Source: Streptomyces sp. NBS 14/10 (lineage in GTDB: Bacteria > Actinomycetota > Actinomycetes > Streptomycetales > Streptomycetaceae). From it: a DNA stretch of 64,000 bases. Made by a program: the position numbers and the translations under genes. Of the stretch, positions 45,102 through 54,342 are shown piece after piece. The stretch covers positions 268,289 to 332,288 of the forward strand of contig NZ_NCSM01000011.1 in NCBI RefSeq assembly GCF_002224125.1, given 5' to 3'. Below the pieces are notes generated by a model, which was given only the letters and a program-made list of their open reading frames with translations, did not search any database and was not told the origin of the DNA. The stretch's first letter is position 1, and each line of letters opens with the position of its first letter.

Positions 45102-47234
45102 ATGCCCCCTGACCGTCGCGTCCGCGTCGGAATCGACGTGGGCGGCACGTTCACGGACGCCGTGGCCGTCGATGCCGCAACACTCGAACTGGTGGGCCAG
45201 GTGAAAGTGCCCACCAGCCACCACCATGAGGACGGTGTCGCGCACGGCATCGTCCAGGCGCTCGACCGTCTCCTCGAACAGGTCGGGCGCACCCCGGCTG
45301 AGGTCACGTTCCTGGCGCATGGCACGACCCAGGCCACGAACGCGCTCCTGGAAGGCGATGTGGCGACGGTCGGGCTCATCGGGATCGGCACGGGTGCGGG
45401 TGCCGTGTTCACCCGGCGCCTCGCCACGTTCGGGAAGCTCGAACTCGCCCCGGGCAAGCGGCTTCCGCTGGTGTACGCGCATGCGGCGGACCCGTTCGAC
45501 GGCGATGCGGTACGGGCCGCCGTGACCCGCGTACAGGAGGAGGGCGCTGAAGTCCTCGTCGCCACCGAGCCGTTCGGGGTGGACCGGCCCGAAGGGGAGC
45601 AGGCCGTGCTCGACGCGGCGCGGCCCAGGGGGTTGCCGGTCGCCGCGGCACACGAGATCACGTCGCTGTACGGGCTGCACAAGCGGACCCGTACCGCCGT
45701 GGTGAACGCGGCGATCCTGCCGCGCATGCTGGCCACGGCCGATCTCGTCGACTCCTCGATCACCAAGGCCGGGGTCACGGCACCACTGATGGTGATGCGG
45801 TGCGACGGCGGTGTCATGTCGCTGGACGAGATGCGGCGCCGCCCGCTGCTGACGGTTCTGTCGGGGCCGGCGGCGGGTGTGGCGGGCGCGCTGATGCGGG
45901 AGCGGATCAGCGAGGGAGTGTTCCTGGAGACGGGTGGCACATCGACGGACATCAGCGTGGTGCGACACGGCAAGGTGGCCGTGCGGCACGCGACGATCCT
46001 CGGTAAGGCGTCGTATCTCAACGCCCTGGATGTGCGCACCGTCGGCGTCGGTGGCGGGTCCATGGTGCGTGTCTCCGGCGGGAAAGTCACGGGCGTCGGT
46101 CCGCGCAGCGCGCATATCGCCGGGCTTCGCTACGCCTGTTTCGCCTCGCTCGACGAGCTGCGGGACGCGAAGGTCACCACGGTGCGGCCGATGGACGGCG
46201 ACCCCGACGACTATCTGGTCCTGGACGCGGCGGGCGGCCGGTTCGCCGTGACGATGACATGCGCGGCGAATGCGCTCGGTCTGGTCCCCGAGGGCGACTT
46301 CGCGCGCTGCGACCCGGAGGTGGCACGGGCGGCGCTCGCCGAGCCGGCCGCCATGCTCGGCGTGGACGTGGCGGGCGCGGCGCGGGCCGTGCTGGACGCG
46401 GGGACCGCTCAGGTGCGGACGGTCGTGGACGCGATGATCCGCGACTACCGGCTCGACCGGGAGACCGCCGTCCTGGTGGGCGGGGGCGGCGGAGCGGCGG
46501 CGGTGACCCCGCACCTGGCCCGGGCCGCCGGTCTGGAAGGACGCATCGCCCGGCACAACGAGGTCATCAGCCCGATCGGGGTGGCGCTCGCGCTGGTCCG
46601 CGAACAGGTGGAGCGGATCATCCCCGGCGCCACCCAGGAGCAGATCCTCGCCGTGCGCGCCGAGGCCGAGCGCGCGGTCGTCGCGCAGGGCGCCGCGGCC
46701 GACGGCGTCGAGGTCGAGGTGACGGTCGACCCGCAGACCAGCACCGTACGAGCCGTCGCCACCGGCGCGACCGAACTGCGCACACAGGACCGGGCGCACC
46801 GCGCCGATGACGCCGAGCGGCTGCGCGTGGCCGCTGCCAGCCTCAAGGCGCAGGAGACGCGGGTGCAGATCCTGGCCGGCACGGACGCGTACACGGTGTA
46901 CGGCACGGAGGTGCGCCGCCGGCTGCGCGCACTGCGGCGACCGGTGCGGGTCGTGGACGCGGACGGGGTGGTGCGGCTCGGGGTGTCCGACGCGCGGGTG
47001 GAGACGACGACCGTGGGCGCGGCGGGCGAGACGCTTGCCTCGCTGGTGCGGGACGCCACCTCGTACGGCGACGGCGGGGTGCGGGCGCCCGCGGTGCGGC
47101 TGCTGGTGGGCGGGCGGATCGCGGATCTGTCCGGGGTGCTGGAACCCGGGGCGCTGCTCGCGCTGGCCCGCAGCGAGTTGCGTACGCGCGCGGCCGACGA
47201 GCCGGTGGTCGCGGTCGTGGAGTCCCGCGCATGA
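45102..47234 (+). CDS. HyuA-type hydantoinase/oxoprolinase A-subunit ATPase
   Basis: 710 aa. ATG 45102 has AAGGAGGT 7 nt upstream. The ASKHA ATPase motifs are GIDVGGTFTDAVAVD and LETGGTSTDISVV, with GGGGGAAAVTPHLA near the end. Length and order match HyuA/N-methylhydantoinase A, but no HyuB partner is found in this window. Members use ATP to open cyclic amides or related carbonyl compounds (hydantoins, 5-oxoproline), and acetone carboxylase subunits are relatives. It lies between the FAD-oxidoreductase and an HExxH protein gene, overlapping the latter by ATGA. Confidence 0.85.
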   Translation: MPPDRRVRVGIDVGGTFTDAVAVDAATLELVGQVKVPTSHHHEDGVAHGIVQALDRLLEQVGRTPAEVTFLAHGTTQATNALLEGDVATVGLIGIGTGAGAVFTRRLATFGKLELAPGKRLPLVYAHAADPFDGDAVRAAVTRVQEEGAEVLVATEPFGVDRPEGEQAVLDAARPRGLPVAAAHEITSLYGLHKRTRTAVVNAAILPRMLATADLVDSSITKAGVTAPLMVMRCDGGVMSLDEMRRRPLLTVLSGPAAGVAGALMRERISEGVFLETGGTSTDISVVRHGKVAVRHATILGKASYLNALDVRTVGVGGGSMVRVSGGKVTGVGPRSAHIAGLRYACFASLDELRDAKVTTVRPMDGDPDDYLVLDAAGGRFAVTMTCAANALGLVPEGDFARCDPEVARAALAEPAAMLGVDVAGAARAVLDAGTAQVRTVVDAMIRDYRLDRETAVLVGGGGGAAAVTPHLARAAGLEGRIARHNEVISPIGVALALVREQVERIIPGATQEQILAVRAEAERAVVAQGAAADGVEVEVTVDPQTSTVRAVATGATELRTQDRAHRADDAERLRVAAASLKAQETRVQILAGTDAYTVYGTEVRRRLRALRRPVRVVDADGVVRLGVSDARVETTTVGAAGETLASLVRDATSYGDGGVRAPAVRLLVGGRIADLSGVLEPGALLALARSELRTRAADEPVVAVVESRA

Positions 47235-47836
47235 GTGGCGACCAGGACAAGGATCACAGCCTCGACCACGACCTGGACCTCGCCGTGCGGCTTCTCGCGG
47301 GGACGCCCACGCACGAGGGTCGCGATCCCCTGCTTCTGCGCCGATGGGCCGAGGCGGCCGAGGAGTTCGGGCGCCGGATGACCCCCGATCCGGCGCCGGT
47401 CCGAGTGGTCGAGCGGGACGGCGGGCTCGCCGCCGGGCTGCTGGCCCGGTACCGGTCGCGGCCGCCGGTGGTCGAGGTGTACGTCGACACTCTCGACCGC
47501 GCCGAACGGCTCATCGCCCAGCGGGGCTGGCGGCACTGGTTCCCCGAGGGGTCGGTGCGGGCCGCGGCCCTCGCCCACGAGCAGGCGCACGCCTGGCTCC
47601 ATCACGCGCACGTCCGGGCCGAGTTCAAGCGGGCGCTCGGCCACACCGCGCTGCGGCTCGGGCGGCGCCGCCTGTACGCGCACGTCGCGGGCGCCGACGA
47701 ACTCGCCGCGCACGCCTACGCCCGCGCCGCCTGCGGCCTGGGCCGCAGCCCCCTGCTGCTCACTGAGGCGCTGGCCGCCGCATGTTCCGAAAACCAGAGG
47801 TGTCCGAAAGCGAGAAGTAATCGATGGGTGTCGTGA
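47231..47836 (+). CDS. HExxH-containing protein, possible metalloprotein; family not recognised
   Basis: 201 aa. The start ATG overlaps the HyuA stop (ATGA), so it is made with it. The motif HEQAHAWLHH contains HExxH, the zinc-binding sequence of many metallopeptidases, in a helix before RAEFKRALGHTALRL. No signal peptide, propeptide or third ligand is obvious. It overlaps the permease start by 13 nt. It could be a hydrolase or a structural metal protein of the pathway. Confidence 0.6.
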   Translation: MSGDQDKDHSLDHDLDLAVRLLAGTPTHEGRDPLLLRRWAEAAEEFGRRMTPDPAPVRVVERDGGLAAGLLARYRSRPPVVEVYVDTLDRAERLIAQRGWRHWFPEGSVRAAALAHEQAHAWLHHAHVRAEFKRALGHTALRLGRRRLYAHVAGADELAAHAYARAACGLGRSPLLLTEALAAACSENQRCPKARSNRWVS

Positions 47837-49110
47837 TTCTGCTCCTCATGGCGGCGGGCGTCGCCGCCATGCTCACCCGCAGGCTGCCCACCGCGTTCGC
47901 GTTGGTGCTGCTCGCCGTGGCGATCGCGTTCGCCGCGGGCGCACCGCTGACCGGAAAGAACAGCGTGTTCGACACGGTGCTCCAGGAGGGCGCGCCCGCG
48001 CTGGCGGCCACGATGATCGCGATCCTGATCGGTTCGTGGCTCGGCAAGCTCCTGGAAGAAACCGGCATCGCGGCCACGCTGGTCCGCAAGATCGTCGAAT
48101 TCGGCGGCGACCGGCCGGTGTTCGTGGGCCTCGGCGTCCTCGCGGTGTCGGCCCTCGTGGGCACGGTGACGGGGTCCGCGCCCGCGGCGATGCTCGCCGG
48201 GCTCATCGGGATCCCGGCCATGATCGCGGTGGGCATCCCGAAGGTGACGGCCGCCGGCACGATCCTCATGGGCATCGCGGTGGGCATCCCGTTCGAGCTG
48301 CCGATCTGGCAGTTCTTCTCCACGGCGTTGGAATTGCCCGTGGACACCGTGCGCGGCTTCATGCTGAAGCTGTTCCCGTTCGCGCTGGTGGCGGCGGTCG
48401 CATACGTCCTGGTGGAGTCGCGGCGGCGGGGCGTGGAGCACACGTGGTCGCTCACCTCGGTACGGGGAGAGTCGAAGCCACGCAGCCGCCGGCAGCTGCT
48501 CGGGGACGCCCCGTGGTACGCGCTTCTCACACCGGTGGTGCCGCTCGTCCTGGCCCTCGGCTTCGAACTGGCCATCATCCCTTCACTGCTGGCGGGGGTG
48601 TTGTACGCGCTGGTGACGACCACGCCGCCACGCGAGATGAACCGCCGCCTGCTGCGCACTCTGTACGGCGGCTTCGAGGTGGCGGCGGCTCCGATCACGC
48701 TCTTCGTGGCGATCGGCATCCTGCTCGCCGCAGTGAAGCTGCCCGGCGCCGTCGACGCGCTGGAGCCGCTGGTCAAGGCGGTCAGCCCGCAGAACGCGGT
48801 GCTGTTCGTGCTGGTCTTCACGCTCCTGGTGCCGCTGTGTCTGTACCGCGGCCCGCTGAATGTCTTCGGCCTCGGCGCCGGCATCGCGGGCGTCCTCATC
48901 GCCACGGGTATCTACCCGGCCACCGCCGTCCTCGGCATGGCCACCTCGTACAACCAGGTCTTCGGTGTCGCCGACCCGACCAGCACCCAGACGGTGTGGA
49001 GCGCCCAGTACGCGGGCGTCTCACCGCAGCAGGTGATGGTGCGGACACTGCCGTACGTATGGGCCGTGGCGCTCGGCGGCCTGTGCGTCACCGCCGCGAC
49101 CCAGCTGTGA
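47824..49110 (+). CDS. Membrane permease, Gnt/CitM-like
   Basis: 428 aa with about 11-12 hydrophobic helices. The segments VVILLLMAAGVAAMLTRRLPTAFALVLL, LIGSWLGKLLEETGIAATLV, GTVTGSAPAAMLAGLIGIPAMIAVGI and LCLYRGPLNVFGLGAGIAGV resemble organic-acid or gluconate-type (Gnt/DcuC-like) secondary transporters. The repeated glycine/proline hairpins are typical of ion-transporter superfamily members. A GCGAGAAG ribosome site is upstream. It likely imports the substrate of the operon. Confidence 0.72.
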   Translation: MGVVILLLMAAGVAAMLTRRLPTAFALVLLAVAIAFAAGAPLTGKNSVFDTVLQEGAPALAATMIAILIGSWLGKLLEETGIAATLVRKIVEFGGDRPVFVGLGVLAVSALVGTVTGSAPAAMLAGLIGIPAMIAVGIPKVTAAGTILMGIAVGIPFELPIWQFFSTALELPVDTVRGFMLKLFPFALVAAVAYVLVESRRRGVEHTWSLTSVRGESKPRSRRQLLGDAPWYALLTPVVPLVLALGFELAIIPSLLAGVLYALVTTTPPREMNRRLLRTLYGGFEVAAAPITLFVAIGILLAAVKLPGAVDALEPLVKAVSPQNAVLFVLVFTLLVPLCLYRGPLNVFGLGAGIAGVLIATGIYPATAVLGMATSYNQVFGVADPTSTQTVWSAQYAGVSPQQVMVRTLPYVWAVALGGLCVTAATQL

Positions 49111-49150
49111 CGCCCTTCCCACAACAACCGACTTCAGGAGCGAGCCGACC

Positions 49151-50155
49151 ATGCAAGAGCCACAGTCCGGCCCGGACCGTCGTATGTTCCTCCGCGCGAC
49201 CGCCGCCACTGGCGCCGCGATCACCCTCGGCAGCCTGTCGACGCAGTCCGCGTCGGCCGCGCCCGGCGGCTTCCCCGACTACACCTACGTACGGACGCTG
49301 CTGACACCGTCGCAGCTGAAGTACAACCCCACGGGCGAGATCATCTTCCCGACCGTGCGCGGCGTCTACGACAAGTTGGCGTCACCGCTCGGCCGCTACT
49401 ACCTCTACTACGCGCCGCACGACGCGCCCGGCGGCATCTGCCTCGCCTACGGAAACTCGCTGGAGGGCCCGTTCACGGAGTACCCGGCGAACCCGATCGT
49501 GTCGAACAAGTGGGACCCGCACTACTCGGTCAGCCATGTCTCCTCGCCGCATGTGCTGTGGAAGGAGGACATCAAGGAGTTCTGGCTGTACTTCCACGGC
49601 GAGAACACCACGACACGGCTCGCCCGCTCGAAGGACGGGATCCACTTCACCTACGACAAGGTGGTCCTGAACACGTCCATGATGCCCGCCGGCACCACCG
49701 AGACGTCGTACGCCAGGGTCTTCCGGTACGACCTGCCCGCTCGCGGCGCCCGCTACGTGATGCTGTTCATGACCAACAACACCACCGACCACCGGGACAT
49801 CGGCTGGGGCTGGTCCGCGGATGGCCGCGACTGGACCTTCGCCCAGACGCCGCTGGTGCGCCACTCGGACGTCGGCGCGATCAACGTCGGCGGCCCCCAC
49901 CTGCTCACGCGCAACGGCTCCGCGTACGTGGTCTACAACAAGGACAAGACGAGCGGCGGCGACATCATGATCACCGAGGTGGGCAAGGACTTCTCGCTCC
50001 GCAAGCACCTCGGCGTCTTCTACAACTCCCGCTCATCGGCACCCGAGAACGGCCGGGCCGCGGCCCCCTCCTTCGGCACGGACGGCGGAGTGCCGTACAT
50101 GATCTACGAGGCGGGGGAACGGCTCAAGGGCGCGATCGCGGTGGCGCGGGGATAG
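49151..50155 (+). CDS. Secreted GH43-like five-bladed beta-propeller protein
   Basis: 334 aa with a twin-arginine signal ([19 protein letters not shown], cleavage near SASA~38). The mature part repeats propeller-like strands: [81 protein letters not shown] and AYVVYNKDK. This resembles GH43/GH32-type families, but I cannot assign the catalytic triad with confidence. AGGAGCG precedes the start. It ends the catabolic operon, before a strong hairpin. Confidence 0.72.
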   Translation: MQEPQSGPDRRMFLRATAATGAAITLGSLSTQSASAAPGGFPDYTYVRTLLTPSQLKYNPTGEIIFPTVRGVYDKLASPLGRYYLYYAPHDAPGGICLAYGNSLEGPFTEYPANPIVSNKWDPHYSVSHVSSPHVLWKEDIKEFWLYFHGENTTTRLARSKDGIHFTYDKVVLNTSMMPAGTTETSYARVFRYDLPARGARYVMLFMTNNTTDHRDIGWGWSADGRDWTFAQTPLVRHSDVGAINVGGPHLLTRNGSAYVVYNKDKTSGGDIMITEVGKDFSLRKHLGVFYNSRSSAPENGRAAAPSFGTDGGVPYMIYEAGERLKGAIAVARG

Positions 50156-50171
50156 CCCGGACCCACCTCAT

Positions 50172-50214
50172 GGCTGTGCGCTGTCCCACGGGGTCCACCG
50201 GACAGCGCACAGCC
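50172..50214 (+). terminator. Strong hairpin ending the catabolic operon
   Basis: A perfect 15-bp stem (50172-50186 and 50200-50214, GGCTGTGCGCTGTCC) with a 13-nt loop lies 16 nt after the stop. No T-run follows, as is usual in this GC range. Confidence 0.8.
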
Positions 50215-50253
50215 TCGACGGCGATCCGTGCGTCATCCCGGCTGTCCGCAACG

Positions 50254-50268
50254 TAGACTCGACGGCCG
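50254..50268 (+). promoter_or_regulatory. -10 element of a probable leaderless thyA promoter
   Basis: TAGACT (50254-50259) ends 8 nt before GTG 50268 and no ribosome site lies between. That spacing puts transcription start at or next to the start codon. A clear -35 is not seen. Confidence 0.45.
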
Positions 50269-51065
50269 TGGCGGACACCCAGTACGAAGACCTGTTGCGG
50301 CTGGTGCTCACCTCCGGGACGGCCAAAGCCGACCGGACGGGCACCGGCACCCGAAGTGTCTTCGGGCACCAACTGCGCTATGACCTCTCGCAGGGGTTCC
50401 CGCTGATCACCACCAAAAAGGTGCACCTCAGATCCATCGTGTACGAACTGCTGTGGTTCCTGCGAGGCGACTCGAACGTCGGCTGGCTACAGGAACACAA
50501 CATCACCATCTGGGACGAATGGGCCGACGCCAACGGCGAGCTCGGCCCGGTCTACGGCGTACAGTGGCGCTCTTGGCCCGCCCCGGACGGCAGGCACATC
50601 GACCAGATCAGTGAAGTTCTCGACACTCTGCGCCGGGACCCGGACTCCCGCCGGATGATCGTCTCCACCTGGAACGTCGCCGAACTGGCCAACATGGCTC
50701 TCGCGCCATGTCACGCCCTCTTCCAGTTCTACGTCGCCGACGGCAAGCTCTCCTGCCAGCTGTACCAGCGCAGCGCGGACCTGTTCCTCGGCGTCCCGTT
50801 CAACATCGCCAGCTATGCCCTGCTGACGCACATGGTGGCGCAGCAGGTCGGCCTCGAACCGGGTGACTTCTTCTGGACCGGTGGCGACTGCCACATCTAT
50901 GACAATCATGTCGAGCAGGTGACCGAGCAGCTCTCGCGCACCCCGTTCGAGTTCCCGGGACTGCGTCTGCGTCAAGCCGACTCGCTCTTCGCATACGCCT
51001 ACGCCGATGTGGAAGTGCTCGACTACCGACACCACCCAGCCATCAAAGCCCCGGTCGCGGTGTGA
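50268..51065 (+). CDS. thyA: Thymidylate synthase (ThyA)
   Basis: 265 aa, the length of compact bacterial ThyA. It carries [52 protein letters not shown], catalytic Cys in [12 protein letters not shown], and [19 protein letters not shown]. It makes dTMP from dUMP with methylene-tetrahydrofolate. GTG start without ribosome site, preceded by a -10. The DNA just after it is made of fragments of unrelated genes, so it may have arrived separately. Confidence 0.95.
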   Translation: MADTQYEDLLRLVLTSGTAKADRTGTGTRSVFGHQLRYDLSQGFPLITTKKVHLRSIVYELLWFLRGDSNVGWLQEHNITIWDEWADANGELGPVYGVQWRSWPAPDGRHIDQISEVLDTLRRDPDSRRMIVSTWNVAELANMALAPCHALFQFYVADGKLSCQLYQRSADLFLGVPFNIASYALLTHMVAQQVGLEPGDFFWTGGDCHIYDNHVEQVTEQLSRTPFEFPGLRLRQADSLFAYAYADVEVLDYRHHPAIKAPVAV

Positions 51066-51095
51066 ACGTCGGGCTGGTCCGGACAGCCTGTCGAT

Positions 51096-51222
51096 GTGGC
51101 ACACGGAGGAGAGGCGGTGGCCGCGGCCGCGGCAGCCGATGGGGAAGGCCCACGGTTCGAGGTCGGACCGGTCGAACTGGAATTCTCCGTGGAGATGCGC
51201 AGGGAGGGCCGGGGCAGGGCAG
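51096..51222 (+). pseudogene. Fragment of a trypco2-type small protein
   Basis: In one frame about 40 residues (RFEVGPVELEFSVEMRREGRG) match the middle of the trypsin-co-occurring domain 2 family. Both ends of the domain are missing. It is followed directly by a different gene fragment. Confidence 0.5.
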
Positions 51223-51230
51223 GGATCACC

Positions 51231-51363
51231 GCGTGCCTATCTGCCACTGCAGGACTTCGTGGACACCCTGGCCGACCACCACCCCAGCGACGGCCACGAC
51301 GATATGGCCATCTTCGCCCTCCGTACCCCGCGCTCCGCACCCCGCACAACCGACGCCGAGTAG
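51231..51363 (+). pseudogene. C-terminal fragment of a SpoIIE/PP2C-type phosphatase
   Basis: About 35 residues (YLPLQDFVDTLADHHPSDGH, then DDMAIFALRTP) match the end of Streptomyces SpoIIE-family phosphatases. The catalytic remainder is missing. It ends at 51363 in its own stop. Confidence 0.55.
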
Positions 51364-51380
51364 GCCAAGCGTCGCCGCGG

Positions 51381-52001
51381 CTACTCGAACCGCGCCGTAT
51401 CGCCCGCCCCTCGGCGCACGATCTCGGCTTCGCCGCTGGAGAAGTCGATGACCGTGGTCGGCTCGGTGCCGCAGTCTCCCGAGTCGACCACGGCGTCCAC
51501 CACGTGGTCGAGCCGGTCCTTGATCTCCCAGCCCTGCGTCATCGGCTCGTCCTCGCCGGGCAGGAGCAACGTACTGGACAGCAGTGGCTCACCGAGGTCC
51601 GCGAGCAAGGCCTGGGCAACGACATGGTCGGGGATCCGGACGCCAACCGTCTTCTTCTTCGGGTGCGGCAACTGGCGCGGTACCTCCTTCGTCGCGGGGA
51701 GGATGAAGGTGTAGCTGCCGGGCGTCGCCGCTTTGATCGCGCGGAACACGTCTTTGTCGATGTGCACGAACTGACCCAGTTGCGCGAAGTTCTGGCACAC
51801 CAAGGTGAAGTGGTGACGGTCGTCGAGGTTCCGGATCGACCGGATCCGGCCGATGCCCTCACGATTGCCCATCAGGCATCCCAGCGCGAAACAGGAGTCC
51901 GTCGGATACGCGACAAGCGCGCCGGAACGGATCCTGTCAGCCACATTGCCGATGGTGCGCTGCTGAGGGTTCTCAGGATGCACGTCGAAATACTTCGCCA
52001 T
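51381..52001 (-). CDS. YciO/Sua5-type L-threonylcarbamoyladenylate synthase-like protein
   Basis: 206 aa. The YrdC/YciO domain is complete: LVAYPTDSCFALGC, IRSIRNLDDRHHFTLVCQNF, PGSYTFILPATKEVPRQL, KKKTVGVRIPDHVVAQAL. The domain participates in tRNA t6A formation in TsaC/Sua5, while the YciO subgroup has a less certain role. The start ATG is 15 nt from the neighbouring alcohol-dehydrogenase fragment. It appears intact although the neighbours are fragments. Confidence 0.9.
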   Translation of the reverse strand: MAKYFDVHPENPQQRTIGNVADRIRSGALVAYPTDSCFALGCLMGNREGIGRIRSIRNLDDRHHFTLVCQNFAQLGQFVHIDKDVFRAIKAATPGSYTFILPATKEVPRQLPHPKKKTVGVRIPDHVVAQALLADLGEPLLSSTLLLPGEDEPMTQGWEIKDRLDHVVDAVVDSGDCGTEPTTVIDFSSGEAEIVRRGAGDTARFE

Positions 52002-52015
52002 CCGCCGAGCCTACG

Positions 52016-52210
52016 TCACCAGCTCGCGCAGCTTCCGCGCAGCATCCCGACCGCGACCCGGTCACCGACGGCGTGCGCGGTGACATCCGCGCCGACCGCG
52101 GACACGATGCCGGTGATCTCGTGGCCCAGCAGCATGGGAAACGTCGAGAATCCCCAGTCGTTGCGGGCCATGTGCACATCGGAGTGGCAGATTCCGACGT
52201 AGGCGACGTC
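52016..52210 (-). pseudogene. N-terminal fragment of a zinc alcohol dehydrogenase
   Basis: In-frame residues VAYVGICHSDVHMARNDWGF, LLGHEITGIVSAVGAD and VGDRVAVGMLRGSC match the catalytic zinc domain of ADH, including Cys-His and GHE. It stops after ~65 residues at SCASW, before the structural-zinc and cofactor domains, and its 5' end is joined to unrelated sequence. Confidence 0.65.
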
Positions 52211-52214
52211 ACCC

Positions 52215-53060
52215 GTGGACGACACCTTCGTGGTGCTCGGGGTCACCCCCGTCGCCTTCACCGATCTCGGCTATTTCTTCGCGCCCTGTGTCGCAGCGGT
52301 GATCGTGTACTTCGGGCACCGGCTGCGCCATGACGACGAAGTGGACGAGGCCAGGCTGTTCGACGTCTCCGACGCGGCGGCGCTCGGACTCTTCAGCGTC
52401 ACCGGCACGACCAAGGCGCTCACCCACGGCTTCAACATTCCCGCCGCGGTCACGCTCGGCTGCGCCAGCGCCGTCGGCGGTGGCGTGCTCGCCCAGCTCC
52501 TCGCCCTCGAACAGCCGACGCTGCTCCGCTGGAACCGCGATCTGTACGCGCTGCCCGCCCTCGCCGGCGCGACCCTGGCCGCTCTGCTGTACAAGACCGA
52601 AGTGCTGAACGCCGCCACCGCCATCGGCACCTCGCTGTTCGCCTTCGGACTACGGCTCCTCGCCCTGCGCTACAACTGGCGAACCCCGCGCTCCCACTTC
52701 TGGCGCAATCCGTTCGCAGGCATGCGGCAACAGCCATCGGCATCGTCCATAGACGACGACACGGTCAGGCTGCACTCCCGCAAGGGCGATACGAGCACGC
52801 AGCCCCTCTCGGCAACCGAAACGGTCAGACTGCCGCACATCGACGCGGAGGCGCCCGCCCGTCCCGGGACCGTGTCCTGCCCCTGGCAGAGGCCCCGGGC
52901 CCCGCCCCGGACCCACGGCTCGTCCTCCGTCGGTCCTCGCAACAAGACCAGAAGGAACGGGACCAGCCCCCACAGAGTCAGTAGACCGTGTGGGGGCCGC
53001 AGCCGGACCGTTATGACTCACCCTTGGACATCAGCCGCCACTCGTGGTCGTCAGTGGTAG
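52215..53060 (+). pseudogene. 5'-truncated TRIC-family cation channel
   Basis: Starts mid-protein at GVTPVAFTDLGYFFAP, then LGLFSVTGTTKALTHGFN and VGGGVLAQLL...RDLYALPALAGATLAA. This is the second half of a YadS/TRIC-type protein (two repeats of three helices); the first repeat is missing. The frame then runs on in a Ser/Pro-rich tail containing two TVRL motifs and ends inside the convergent lectin gene. Whether it is expressed from the ATG at 52215 is unclear. Confidence 0.6.
52966..52997 (-). terminator. Hairpin after the lectin gene
   Basis: GCCCCCACA (52966-52974) and TGTGGGGGC (52989-52997) form a perfect 9-bp stem with a 14-nt loop, 14 nt past the lectin stop codon. Confidence 0.75.
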
Positions 53061-54321
53061 AGCACTTGTAGATGCCCAGACGTGCGTCGTTGCCGCCGAA
53101 GTCGGGCTTCTCGCCCCACACTTCCAGGCACCGCTGATCGCTGGCGTAGTTGTGGATCCAGAACGTCCGGTTGCCGCCCAGGTTCTCGACCCACCACAGC
53201 TGGTTGTCATCGAGCGTGCGGTTGCAGTAGGTCTGGTTGAGCCCGGTCCTGCTCGGCTGGCTGCCGCGGCCGGGCAGGTCCAGGCACAGGCCGCTCTTCC
53301 TGTTCTTGATCACGACAAGATTGCGACCGTCGGGTCCCTTGTTCTTCTGTGCCAGGACGAAGTCCCAGACCTGGTTGTCCGCGTCCCAGTCGTTCAGGCA
53401 GTCGTGCTGCAGGGCCGGGCCGTCGAGCTTGCCCTTGCCCAAGCCGGGCAGGTCCGCGCACCGGCCGGTCGAGACGTTCTTGAGCTGGAAGTTCGTACGC
53501 TGGTCCGGGGCGATCACATAGGACTTTCCGGCCGGCACCACCTTCTTTGCCCGAGGCTTCGGCTGCTCGCTGCTCGGATCGGGCTCAGGCTGCGACTTCG
53601 GCTGCTCGCTGCTCGGCTCGGACCGGGGCTTGGCCTCCGGCGAAGGGGACTCGCTCTTCTTGGTGGGGATCGGGGCGGGCGACTGGGCGGTGTACGTACC
53701 GGGGCCCTTCTCCTCGTCCTTCGGGACCGTCATACCCGAGGTGGGCTCAGGCGCCGCCTCGGTCTTGTCATCGTCGTCATCGGCCCCGAAGGCCAGGAAC
53801 GGCAGGGATATCAACAGCGCGCCCGCGATGGCGGCCGCGGCAAGCAGCGCCTTGGTAGGACGGCCCGAAGGGGGCTCGTCCTCCTCGGCCCCGGTGTCGG
53901 CGCCTGGGGGGTAATCGCCCTCGGCGGACGCCATGCCGTCGGCGGATCCGTGGCCGTCCGCGTGGCCGTCGGCCTCGGCGGGCGGTACGTCCGGGGCCGC
54001 CGGAGTGTCCGGCGCCCCGGCCGCGGACGCCGCCGTGGCCCCGGTGGACTCCGCGGTGGCCCCGGCCGCGCCCGGCGTCACGGACGGGGCGGACTCAACG
54101 GACTCACCAGCCGACGCGGACTCCTTCAGCGAGACCTTCGGCTGCTCGGCGGTGTCCGTCTCGGCTGCGGCGCCCACGGCACCGGCAGCACCGGGCTCCG
54201 TACGCTCCGCACCCAGCGGTGTCAGCGCGGAGGGATCCGGCGTACCGGCGGTACCCGACAGGGTGACGGCGCGGCGCACAGCGGGCCCCTTGGGGTTCGT
54301 TGGTTCCTGACTTGGCATCAT
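53011..54321 (-). CDS. Membrane-anchored ricin-type beta-trefoil lectin
   Basis: 436 aa. The N-terminal ~150 residues are an Ala/Pro/Glu-rich cytosolic region beginning with a VRRAVTLSG motif. One transmembrane helix follows at ~155-178 (ALLAAAAIAGALLISLPFLAF). A Pro/Ser/Glu linker with SSEQPK repeats leads to a ricin-B-lectin domain (~275-435) with three repeats, each near a CADLPG, CLDLPG or CLEVWG motif and NQ(V/L)W. AAGGAG lies 2 nt before the first of two ATGs; the second (54318) gives better spacing. The lectin faces outward and may tether secretion machinery or substrates to glycan. Confidence 0.82.
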   Translation of the reverse strand: MMPSQEPTNPKGPAVRRAVTLSGTAGTPDPSALTPLGAERTEPGAAGAVGAAAETDTAEQPKVSLKESASAGESVESAPSVTPGAAGATAESTGATAASAAGAPDTPAAPDVPPAEADGHADGHGSADGMASAEGDYPPGADTGAEEDEPPSGRPTKALLAAAAIAGALLISLPFLAFGADDDDDKTEAAPEPTSGMTVPKDEEKGPGTYTAQSPAPIPTKKSESPSPEAKPRSEPSSEQPKSQPEPDPSSEQPKPRAKKVVPAGKSYVIAPDQRTNFQLKNVSTGRCADLPGLGKGKLDGPALQHDCLNDWDADNQVWDFVLAQKNKGPDGRNLVVIKNRKSGLCLDLPGRGSQPSRTGLNQTYCNRTLDDNQLWWVENLGGNRTFWIHNYASDQRCLEVWGEKPDFGGNDARLGIYKCSTTDDHEWRLMSKGES

Positions 54322-54342
54322 GTCTCCTTGTATCCGTTCGTG

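Noticed and set aside
51096..52202. Plus-strand 368-codon frame over the YciO gene
   Set aside because: Only the first ~40 codons match a family (trypco2 fragment); the rest is antisense to the YciO domain.
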